From NCBI GenBank assembly GCA_029934695.1, contig JAOZLU010000044.1:1-18351 (forward strand): DNA of 18,351 nt. Reading direction: 5' to 3'. Within the stretch, counting starts at the first letter, position 1; each line of letters opens with the position of its first letter. Made by a program: the position numbers and the translations under genes. Shown here piece after piece: positions 6,373-12,591 of the stretch. The notes beneath the pieces were generated by a model. The model was not told the DNA's origin. It saw only the letters and a program-made list of their open reading frames with translations, and did no database searches. Origin of the DNA: Desulfobacterales bacterium (GTDB lineage: Bacteria > Desulfobacterota > Desulfobacteria > Desulfobacterales > 4be13).

Positions 6373-6769
6373 TCACCCAACGACGGCGGGCCGCGATAAT
6401 GATCAGATCATTCATGTTCAGTGCGGGAACTGTTGCGCGTCCCACAGCGGTCAGACCGACAATCAGAGAACCTGTTTCATCCCATGCGAAGTGTTCATGC
6501 CAGTTTTGCCGACGCGGATGATACAGCGGCACGATCTCACCGGTCACGGGGTCTTTGGCCTCTGTTTTGCTGCCTTTGAACTCATTGCATCGCCGACAGC
6601 AAAAACAGAGATTGTCAAATTCGGACGGACCGCCCCGGGACTCCGGAGTTACATGGTCAACTGTCATTGGCTGCCCTGTGTTTATCTCTTTTGTATGGCA
6701 GTATGCACAGTGCTGATTGTCAGCTTCGAGCAGATGCTCTCTCAGTTTTGAAGGAAGATAAGTGCTCAC
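6347..6769 (-). CDS. HNH endonuclease, copy B
   Basis: Identical to the HNH nuclease at 4041-4463: Cx2C zinc knuckles, VDH catalytic motif and N62 in place of the last His. GTG start at 6769 overlaps the RHH stop by 4 nt (alternative ATG at 6817). Being inside the long direct repeat, complete identity means a recent duplication or ongoing gene conversion. Confidence 0.88.
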   Translation of the reverse strand: MSTYLPSKLREHLLEADNQHCAYCHTKEINTGQPMTVDHVTPESRGGPSEFDNLCFCCRRCNEFKGSKTEAKDPVTGEIVPLYHPRRQNWHEHFAWDETGSLIVGLTAVGRATVPALNMNDLIIIAARRRWVSVGWHPPQ

Positions 6770-7191
6770 CCCGTCACCTGAAATTTGTCCGCGGGCGGAA
6801 TCTGATGGCCGCGCCATCGGAGCAGGGCGGCCGCGTGTGCCTTGCGTATCATCAGGCGATCAGACTCGGTTCTCAGTTCAGCCAGTTCTGCGGCTTCAGC
6901 GTCTGAGATTGTCCCGTTTCTGTTCCTGTCAAGCAGAGCCTGATACCGCACAAAATCTGATTCGGGCTGACGGCTCCCGGCAATGCGCCACAGGGAGCGG
7001 TCATCCATCCGATCCAATGCCGCCAGGTCAGCCTGAAACTCGGCCGGAACATCCTCCCATCCGGGCGGACTCCCCGTCTGTATGGCTCTGAGGAGCATAT
7101 CGTTCAGGGACTGTTTTGTTGCCCGGGCTGCCTGCTGAAGACGGATATAAATATTTTCAGGCAACTCCAGTGTTATTGTATGTGACATCAT
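6766..7191 (-). CDS. Ribbon-helix-helix protein, possible antitoxin, copy B
   Basis: Same 141-aa protein as 4460-4885 except residue 2 (Met instead of Ala). Two ATGs (7191 and 7188) follow AGAGGTGA; the upstream leader is unrelated to that of copy A, so expression of the two copies is probably controlled differently. Coupled to HNH copy B through the GTGA overlap. Confidence 0.85.
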   Translation of the reverse strand: MMSHTITLELPENIYIRLQQAARATKQSLNDMLLRAIQTGSPPGWEDVPAEFQADLAALDRMDDRSLWRIAGSRQPESDFVRYQALLDRNRNGTISDAEAAELAELRTESDRLMIRKAHAAALLRWRGHQIPPADKFQVTG

Positions 7192-7257
7192 TTTTTCACC
7201 TCTTATTGTATAGTGGAGAATGGAAATATTGCCACCCGCCTTTTCAAAGCATAACAG

Positions 7258-7297
7258 TTAGGCATTGATCTGCTCAGGGCAGACGGCTTCAGGATCA
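7258..7297 (-). pseudogene. 3' fragment of the 174-aa PIN-like gene
   Basis: About 40 nt encoding a tail ending PEQINA and stop, near-identical to the end of the intact gene at 8090. The + strand text ttaggcattgatctgctcag is shared exactly. Similarity fades upstream. It suggests another copy of the 127/174-aa cassette once stood here. Confidence 0.6.
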
Positions 7298-7618
7298 CTC
7301 CGTCTTATAAGGAAACCATTGGTGCAAAGCCGAACAAAGTCTTTCAAACTCAGGATCAGTACAGCTCCTGAGCCATACCTGAAGGCAGATTTGTTTAAAC
7401 ACCACTGAAAAACTTTTTTTGCGAAAAACCCGCATAGTTCGCAGTACAGCTTCTTTAGGGTCCGGAATACGGGCATAAGGCCGCAGCAATTCATGTGCGC
7501 GGGTATAAATTCCGGGATCTTTCCCCTGGGCATCGTGAATGATGTCCTTTCTCAGATCAACTTCAAAAGGTGCTGTGCCAAGGCTGAGATGGAAATTATG
7601 CCTCAAATCCGACCTCAT
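7295..7618 (-). pseudogene. Open frame of unknown origin after the ATPase stub
   Basis: An open frame (7295-7681 in full) follows and overlaps the ATPase stub in a different frame. Its central part (APFEVDLRKDIIHDAQGK, then GIYTRAHELLRPYARIPDPK) looks protein-like, but no SD precedes any start and the 3' end runs into low-quality sequence. I do not recognise it. It may be a fragment of another cassette gene fused behind the ATPase remnant, or a frameshifted continuation of it. Confidence 0.25.
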
Positions 7619-7979
7619 AACGCAGTGCGGAAAGGCATTTCTCCGATTGTCTCTGTATTTCCTCAGATGTGCTGCCGGCAAGTGTCTGTGTCACAGACTC
7701 CGGAAGCCTGACCTCTGTTCCGAGGCTGAAAGCGTTTCCCCGGAGTTGGTGAATCAGTTCCCGGGGATGCCTGGCCCGCGGGGTCATCTGACCGGGACCT
7801 GTTTCGAGGAAAGCCGCTCCCACTGTCCGGGCATATAATAAGTCCGCAAAAACTGCGGGAATATCCAGCAGCGTGGTTTTGCCGGAGCCGTTGGCCCCGG
7901 CCAGAATGTGGTAATTACCGAGTTCCAGATCAAGGTCGGAGAAGCATCGGTAATTTTTGGCTTTGATTCTTGTAATCAT
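7596..7979 (-). pseudogene. Truncated AAA ATPase (RecF/SMC-like N-terminus)
   Basis: From ATG 7979: MITRIKAKNYRCF, then LELGNYHILAGANGSGKTTL with an intact Walker A (GANGSGKT), as in the OLD/RecF-like ATPases that sit in accessory loci. Full-length members are usually 350-450 aa with a signature motif, Walker B and His-switch; this frame ends after 127 residues (…RYEVGFEA then TAA), so these parts are missing. An in-frame ATG at 8057 would add 26 residues. I read it as a truncated pseudogene. It follows the 174-aa PIN-like gene on the same strand. Confidence 0.7.
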
Positions 7980-8089
7980 AGTATTCTCAAGTTTTCTTCC
8001 TATGAACCCATCGGATTGCGAGGAGTTGTTCGGGATTGTCGGAACGGCGATACTCATTATACATACAGCAAACCAATTAAGCAGGACAA

Positions 8090-8614
8090 TTAGGCATTGA
8101 TCTGCTCAGGGCGAAGTACTTCAGGGAGCGAGGCCCTGCAATATGGCATCGGAATTTCTTTTTTCATTGCTGTGAAACGCTTCCGAATAATTTTCTGCTC
8201 AGAGAGCCAGTGACGCATCATTGGCTGATCAAAAGTGGCAACAAATCGCATACCGAGTATGGCACCTTCTTTGTCTGTGCTGAAACTGGCCGAAGTAAGA
8301 ACCGCCGCATCTTCCCGGGTAAATCCGAATTCACGGAGACGACGCGCCCACCGTTTGAAATAGCGGGATGGCAGGGCGACCTCGATCTGTTCCAGAAAGA
8401 GATGAATAAGTTCTGAATATTTGGGCATATGAGCCAGTTTTTGCAGAATATTGAAGGCTGGCGGTGTAATAAACAGGCGAAACGCTTCCGGATCAGATAT
8501 TGAGAAAAGGTCAAGAGCAAATATTTCCTCAATGCCCGGATTTCGGTTTTCAGCCAGTCTGAGCAATCCCTGAAGTATGTAACGGGCAGTCACCTTATCT
8601 AACAGACAGCGCAT
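8090..8614 (-). CDS. PIN-like domain protein, candidate toxin
   Basis: A 174-aa protein that I read as a diverged PIN-fold nuclease: D6 in RCLLDKVTAR at the first strand, then REFGFTREDAAVLTSA (D102 in the position of the third PIN acidic residue) and RFVATFDQP (D129 at the fourth). The start at 8614 follows a strong SD (AAGGAGGT, 8 nt). It overlaps the 3' end of the 127-aa gene by 20 nt, the arrangement of an antitoxin-toxin pair. The tail ending PEQINA recurs as a fragment at 7258. Family assignment is from motif placement only. Confidence 0.75.
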   Translation of the reverse strand: MRCLLDKVTARYILQGLLRLAENRNPGIEEIFALDLFSISDPEAFRLFITPPAFNILQKLAHMPKYSELIHLFLEQIEVALPSRYFKRWARRLREFGFTREDAAVLTSASFSTDKEGAILGMRFVATFDQPMMRHWLSEQKIIRKRFTAMKKEIPMPYCRASLPEVLRPEQINA

Positions 8615-8978
8615 CTGAAATGACCTCCTTTTCTTTCAATTCCGTCAGGTCGGTATCTTCCCCCCATTGATCCCACAGGCAGGCTTTCTCTTTGTCCGAC
8701 AGGGAATTATACTGTCCCAGCGTCAGATTTTCCGTAAAGGGTTCATCAGATGATAATGGCTGATCATTCAAAGCAGTCAGAACCTTCTTCCGCAGCTTTT
8801 TCACACTTGTATGCGCCTGTTCCCGGGTTCTCGGACTGGGGGATCGGGAGGCAATCTGATGCAAATCCGGAGCCAGGCTGAGGAGACGCTTCTGATCAGA
8901 CTGACTCATCTGTCTTATGAGCGTGGCGATTTGCTCCAGGCTTACAGTTACAGGTAAAGTTAAGGTTGTTTCCGGCAT
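8595..8978 (-). CDS. Unknown partner of the PIN-like protein, candidate antitoxin
   Basis: A 127-aa protein beginning MPETTLTLPVTVSLEQIATL, a β-strand followed by helices, with a Lys/Arg/Ser-rich middle and an acidic C-terminal half containing LSDKEKACLWDQWGEDTD. SD GGAGG 5 nt before ATG. It overlaps the downstream PIN-like gene by 20 nt. Position and charge pattern fit an antitoxin or a DNA-binding regulator, but I recognise no domain. A 26-codon 5' fragment with a dead start codon lies at 5817-5908. Confidence 0.72.
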   Translation of the reverse strand: MPETTLTLPVTVSLEQIATLIRQMSQSDQKRLLSLAPDLHQIASRSPSPRTREQAHTSVKKLRKKVLTALNDQPLSSDEPFTENLTLGQYNSLSDKEKACLWDQWGEDTDLTELKEKEVISDALSVR

Positions 8979-9030
8979 GGGTTCCTCCTTTCAGGGTTTC
9001 TTCGATAAAAATATCAATGTCGGGCGTGGC

Positions 9031-9074
9031 GTGATACATTCTGACAGTTTTTCCGTCCTGATTCACCGCCTTGA
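9031..9074 (-). pseudogene. Fragment of the 94-aa toxin-like gene
   Basis: Encodes KAVNQDGKTVRMYH, matching KAVNQNGKTVRMYH of the protein at 5513-5797 with mostly third-position nucleotide changes. It is sandwiched between the hicA stop and the leader of the 127-aa gene, with no start codon of its own. Confidence 0.7.
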
Positions 9075-9077
9075 AAT

Positions 9078-9293
9078 TCACAAATCACTTGGCTGAAGTC
9101 CTGTGTGCTTAGCTATGCGCGCCAACATGCGAGGGCCGATTTCATCCCGGTCATGAAACGAAAAAACAAAATCCGGCCAATTGTCGCGGGAAAGAACCCG
9201 ATGGGAACCTCTGCCCTCTCTTCTGGTTTTCCAGCCGATTCGAAGCAGTGCCGCGATTACCCACTTTGCTTTTGCAGAAGGCCATCGGCTCAT
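9078..9293 (-). CDS. hicA: HicA mRNA interferase toxin
   Basis: A 71-aa protein with the double-stranded-RNA-binding-like HicA fold. The Gly-Ser-His motif with catalytic H31 (GRGSHRVLSR) is present, followed by DFVFSFHDRDEIGPRMLARI and a C-terminal helix. HicA cleaves mRNA in the cytoplasm and is neutralised by HicB. The gene overlaps hicB by ATGA (9290-9293). The order hicB-hicA is reversed relative to the classic E. coli locus but common elsewhere. A truncated homologue lies at 1563-1600. Confidence 0.93.
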   Translation of the reverse strand: MSRWPSAKAKWVIAALLRIGWKTRREGRGSHRVLSRDNWPDFVFSFHDRDEIGPRMLARIAKHTGLQPSDL

Positions 9294-9496
9294 GCTGCCA
9301 CCGAAAAGAACGAATCCATTTCCGGAACATTCTCACCATGCTCTATGCGATCCGCCAATATCCTAAGTGCCAGAGACTGTGTTTTTGCAATTGCCTCATT
9401 TCTCGTTTTTCCATAAGCCATGGCGCCTGGAATCTCAGGAATTTCACAAATCCAGCACCCGTCATCTTCTTTCTCAGTTTCAATGATGAAATTCAT
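9290..9496 (-). CDS. hicB: HicB antitoxin
   Basis: 68 aa with the HicB partial RNase-H-like fold: MNFIIETEKEDDGCWICEIP, then GAMAYGKTRNEAIAKTQSLA. There is no extra C-terminal DNA-binding domain, as in short HicB forms. I start at ATG 9496 (SD GGAG 9 nt upstream); a further ATG at 9529 gives 11 extra residues encoded by the SD region and is unlikely. This is the intact counterpart of the pseudogene at 1597-1805, whose 2-bp insertion is obvious on comparison. Confidence 0.92.
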   Translation of the reverse strand: MNFIIETEKEDDGCWICEIPEIPGAMAYGKTRNEAIAKTQSLALRILADRIEHGENVPEMDSFFSVAA

Positions 9497-9528
9497 TTCT
9501 GTTGTCTCCTTTCTCCTCTGTAAATCCA

Positions 9529-9534
9529 ATTATA
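9529..9534 (-). promoter_or_regulatory. Possible -10 box of hicBA
   Basis: A perfect TATAAT on the minus strand, about 33 nt upstream of the hicB start, in an AT-rich region. The -35 region at 17-nt spacing (AATTCA) is weak. Spacer 9540-9674 upstream holds no gene. Confidence 0.35.
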
Positions 9535-9674
9535 TGTAATAATTTCATTTGTGAATTTCAGGTTTCAAATTTTATCCTGCAAACATGTCGGCCCCTACGG
9601 GCCTCTGATCTGTACATTTTTCGTATTCTGCAAATATGGCGACCCTACAGACCTTTGTGAACTTCGTGAAATCT

Positions 9675-9869
9675 TTAAGAAAGCCGCACAACAACGGATT
9701 TTCCCCATCCGAGATGTTCCTGCTTCTCAACAATCATCCGTCCAATATCGCCGTAAAGCTTTATCAGTTCCTTGTTGACTGCTCTGAGTGCCTCATACTG
9801 GGAGTGGCGTATTCGTTCCCTCACCTCGGCAAAGAAATTTATATAATCATTATCTGATGTACTGTTCAT
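9675..9869 (-). pseudogene. Truncated YhcG (DUF1016) nuclease, 5' fragment
   Basis: 64 codons matching residues 1-64 of the nuclease at 1898-2932 (FFAEVRERIRHSQYEALRAV, GRMIVEKQEHLGWGKSVV), ending at a TAA after VVRLS where the intact copy continues into SEDIRKEYPG. The SD and about 20 bp of leader are also shared. All of the PDDEXK domain is missing. Because hicBA follows both copies, this is the second copy of a nuclease-hicBA module. Confidence 0.88.
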
Positions 9870-9872
9870 TTT

Positions 9873-9965
9873 TCAATCTCTCCTCTGCAACCCCTGCAAT
9901 TCATTCTGAACAGAATCCTGCTGTTCGCCTGAAATTCGTTTCTCATGCTGTGCTTTGTTCAACAT
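9873..9965 (-). pseudogene. vapB-like 5' remnant in a 30-codon chimeric ORF
   Basis: ATG 9965 with SD AAGGAG opens MLNKAQHEKRI, matching the first 11 codons of the vapB-like antitoxins (MLNKAQYEKRI). It then switches to sequence related to the leader of the YhcG gene, giving a 30-aa ORF that ends just before the truncated nuclease start. The toxin gene is absent. This is the third, degraded copy of the antitoxin. Confidence 0.75.
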
Positions 9966-9998
9966 GGCAGATTCTCCTTATGTTTTTGTATTCAGCGG

Positions 9999-10190
9999 TT
10001 ATGGTGCTGGCTTTCCCACAGAGGACGTGGATACCAGGATGACCTGATTCCGAAGTTGGATGCCGATTTTGCCAGGTGAGAGCATGAAGGTCAGTACTTT
10101 TCCGTCACGCCTCACTTTCAATTCTTTGGGATAGCTGTCTTGAGGTTCGGCGTTAGGTGGGAATGAAACTGCCAAATCAATCTTCGGCAT
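9999..10190 (-). CDS. Diverged homologue of the 54-aa ORF, copy C
   Basis: A 63-codon ORF whose core (KELKVRRDGKVLTFMLSPGK, then IGIQLRNQ) is the third version of the 54-aa ORF found at 3902 and 6208, again directly upstream of a vapB-like start. Differences from copy A are mostly synonymous in the core. The N-terminal ~22 residues are unrelated to copy A, and no SD precedes ATG 10190. No HNH gene precedes it: the STAND-locus 580-aa ORF lies upstream instead. It may be a surviving 3' fragment. Confidence 0.45.
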   Translation of the reverse strand: MPKIDLAVSFPPNAEPQDSYPKELKVRRDGKVLTFMLSPGKIGIQLRNQVILVSTSSVGKPAP

Positions 10191-10229
10191 CGCCAGAACG
10201 ATTTGTTTCTGTTGGCAATTCTACCTTTT

Positions 10230-11972
10230 TTATCTCTTCTCAGCAAGCTCTGACTTCAATGTTAGGAAATCAATGCGGTTCTCGAAAAAAGCGATGAAAT
10301 GTTGGGCGGTTTGCCGGGTTGACTCGTCCAAGCGTTCAATGGCGGGCTGCATGGTGGAAAAATTCCATGTGTAAGTGACTTCAGGGTCTAATTCCGTGAT
10401 GGCTGCCATTATTTTTTTCCAGCCTTGTTCCGGGTTTGCAAGCCATGAGATAAACGGTATGATGGCAACTGTCTGATCTTTGGGAGTCAGCAACGGCAAG
10501 GCAGTTTCAATGCGTTTCTGACAACGGGCTATATCTCCCTGCACCAAAGCCAATTCAGCGTCATTGCTTAAAAGAGTAAGATTGCTTGGTTGAACAGCTA
10601 ATCCTTTGGCGAAAGTGTCTGCCGCTTGATTCAGTTTGTCTTGTTTCCAGAAGGCATTTGTCATGATATTCAATAAATTCATGTTATCAGGATGTTGTTC
10701 AAGAGCTTGATTATAGATTCTCATTGCCTGATCATGGCGTTTGTAATAAAAAAGAAGATCAGCTCCAATCAGCAACAAATGAAGTTTTTCATCTTCATTT
10801 TTCGTTGGTAAGTCATGCAAATGCTCAATAGCTTCATCGAATTTTCCTTGTTCACATAGAATTGTAGCAATATTTGTTTGGGCAGTTAAGTAGTTCTGTC
10901 CTTTTCCGACATTTTTATAAGCAATAATCGAATCTTCAAATTTACCCTGAATTGTTAAAATATTCCCTATACAAAACCAAGCTGATTCATGGTCAGGTTT
11001 GACCTCAATCTGCTCTTTGAAAGCTTCAATTGCTTCATCTAATTTTTCTTGTTGAGTTAAAGTAATTCCCATATCACACCAAGCATTTTTATGAGTTGGT
11101 TTAATTTCAACTTGTTTTTGATAAGCATCAATTGCATCGTTCAGCTTTCTTTGCCCGTATAAAGTACTTCCCCTCTTGTACCAACCATCTACATCTCCAA
11201 AGATAATTCCTATATCCTTTTCTTTATTATTTTCAAATTCTCCTTTATACTGAGTACCATCTCTCCATGTGTAAATACCTTTGCCGTGCATATATCCTTG
11301 CATAAAATTTCCTTCATAAGTATTTTTACCGACAGATTTGCCATATCCATGAGCTTTACCATTTTTGCATTCTCCTTGATAAATACCTTTGATATTTTTA
11401 TCAGCGACAAAACAGCATTCTTCCGTTACTTCTAAGAAATATTTTTGACGCTCTTCACAAGTGAGCCTATATGGAATTATCTTATTTGCATAGTCTATCA
11501 AAAATTGAGTGTCAGGAAAAAAACGCCATTTTCTGACAGTTTTATCAGAAGAAGCTGTAATAATATGCTGTCCATCAGGACTGAAATCAGCATAATGGAT
11601 ACTATTTTTATGCCCTTTTAAAACAGCAAGTTGTTTGCCAGTATTTGCATCCCATATTTGACCAGTATTATCATCTGATACAGTAAGCACGCGCTGTCCA
11701 TCAGAACTAAAAACAGCGCAATTAATGTTGTCTGTATGTCCGTCCGCGACCATTTGGTAATCCTGAAATAATGGTCCGTCAGGTGCGAAAAAATTTTGCC
11801 TAATAGTTTCAATATCTTCTACAATCATTTTATCAACGCTACCCAATATACAGAGTTGCTTACCAGTAGCAATGTCCCATATCCTTGCAGTATTATCGGC
11901 AGATGATGTAACAATATGTGAACCATCAGGACCGAATGCAACATGAAGAAGTTCAAATTCATGTCCTTGCAT
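10230..11972 (-). CDS. WD40-MORN-TPR protein, 3' part of the giant STAND gene
   Basis: 580 aa. Residues 1-150 are WD40 blades (VAFGPDGSHIVTSSADNTAR, then CAVFSSDGQ and YADFSPDGQ repeats). Residues 156-182 (YANKIIPYRLTCEERQKYFL) resemble the segment that closes many STAND-WD40 proteins. Residues 196-256 hold three MORN-like repeats (IYQGECKNGKAHGYG, YEGNFMQGYMHGKG, YKGEFENN), and 262-490 about six TPRs (LYGQRKLNDAIDAYQKQVEI, then AWCDMGITLTQQEKLDEAIE). A helical tail follows. The frame stays open up to 12060 and its upstream codons encode ITA-like blade sequence, so ATG 11972 is only the first start and not the true N-terminus. It is separated from the 183-aa ORF by a frameshift at an AAGT repeat. 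Confidence 0.85.
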   Translation of the reverse strand: MQGHEFELLHVAFGPDGSHIVTSSADNTARIWDIATGKQLCILGSVDKMIVEDIETIRQNFFAPDGPLFQDYQMVADGHTDNINCAVFSSDGQRVLTVSDDNTGQIWDANTGKQLAVLKGHKNSIHYADFSPDGQHIITASSDKTVRKWRFFPDTQFLIDYANKIIPYRLTCEERQKYFLEVTEECCFVADKNIKGIYQGECKNGKAHGYGKSVGKNTYEGNFMQGYMHGKGIYTWRDGTQYKGEFENNKEKDIGIIFGDVDGWYKRGSTLYGQRKLNDAIDAYQKQVEIKPTHKNAWCDMGITLTQQEKLDEAIEAFKEQIEVKPDHESAWFCIGNILTIQGKFEDSIIAYKNVGKGQNYLTAQTNIATILCEQGKFDEAIEHLHDLPTKNEDEKLHLLLIGADLLFYYKRHDQAMRIYNQALEQHPDNMNLLNIMTNAFWKQDKLNQAADTFAKGLAVQPSNLTLLSNDAELALVQGDIARCQKRIETALPLLTPKDQTVAIIPFISWLANPEQGWKKIMAAITELDPEVTYTWNFSTMQPAIERLDESTRQTAQHFIAFFENRIDFLTLKSELAEKR

Positions 11973-12037
11973 AATGGAAAGCTGCTTACCAGTACCTATT
12001 TCCCATAAACGGGCAGTATTATCCCAAGATGCTGTGA

Positions 12038-12589
12038 CTAAGTAAGTAAGTAATGTCTGTCAGGACTGAAAGCAGCATGTTGAACACCTGCTTCATGTCC
12101 TCGCATAATTGCAATTTGTTTACCGGATTTGTCCCATATTCTTGCTGTATCTTCCGATTTGAGTGTACCACCTGATTTTGAAATATGACCACTTCCTGTA
12201 ACTATGTATTGTCCATCGGAGCTAAAATCAGCATATATAGGGCCATGTTCATGTCCTTCCATAATGGCAAGTTGTTTGCCAGTATTCGCATCCCATAGCC
12301 GTGCGGTCCCATCTAACGATGCTGAAACAATATGCTTTTTATCACGACTCAGAACAGCATACATGATAATAGATTCATGTCCTCTCATAGTAGCAAGTTG
12401 TTTGCCAGTACTCGCATCCCATAGCTTTATAATGTTATCTGAATTCCAGTTTTCTATTACATTAATGTCTTCTGAGTTTATGGTAATATCTCCACAAACT
12501 CTTTCTCCAAAGTTTCCATCAGAATTTAATGATATTAGTTTGGAACCCCAAAACTCTATTTTATTATTAATCTCTAATTTTTTCATCAT
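12038..12589 (-). CDS. WD40 fragment, middle part of the giant STAND gene
   Basis: 183 aa carrying about four WD40 blades (IIKLWDASTGKQLATMRGHE, YAVLSRDKKHIVSASLDGTA, YADFSSDGQ, AAFSPD). It stops in the middle of a blade, at HYLLT then TAG, where the tetranucleotide repeat TTAC is expanded; removing 8 nt restores HYLVTASWDNTARLWE in the next ORF. The start at 12589 lies 2 nt after the STAND ORF stop and has no clear SD, consistent with being an internal part of one long gene. Alone it would not form a closed propeller. Confidence 0.75.
   Translation of the reverse strand: MMKKLEINNKIEFWGSKLISLNSDGNFGERVCGDITINSEDINVIENWNSDNIIKLWDASTGKQLATMRGHESIIMYAVLSRDKKHIVSASLDGTARLWDANTGKQLAIMEGHEHGPIYADFSSDGQYIVTGSGHISKSGGTLKSEDTARIWDKSGKQIAIMRGHEAGVQHAAFSPDRHYLLT
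12040..12053. repeat. Tetranucleotide repeat (AAGT)3AA at a frame break
   Basis: + strand aagtaagtaagtaa, minus strand TTACTTACTTACTT. One copy of TTAC would keep the WD40 frame open; the observed extra 8 nt (two units) close it with TAG at 12040-12038. This is the type of tract at which slipped-strand events switch frames, though three units is short for a phase-variable gene. Confidence 0.7.
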
Positions 12590-12591
12590 AG

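Larger units (their letters stand above)
6008..7185. repeat. Long direct repeat, copy B (1,178 bp)
   Basis: Second copy of 3702-4879, same orientation, offset 2,306 bp. The 1,128 bp between the copies hold the 94/194-aa cassette and the fragment junctions. Recombination between copies would delete or amplify that interval. Confidence 0.93.

Noticed and set aside
3702..7185. Composite transposon bounded by the long repeats
   Set aside because: The repeats encode no transposase, lack terminal inverted repeats and show no target duplication.
10191..10229. Intrinsic terminator after the 580-aa ORF
   Set aside because: A weak GCCA/TGGC stem is possible but no T-run follows it.
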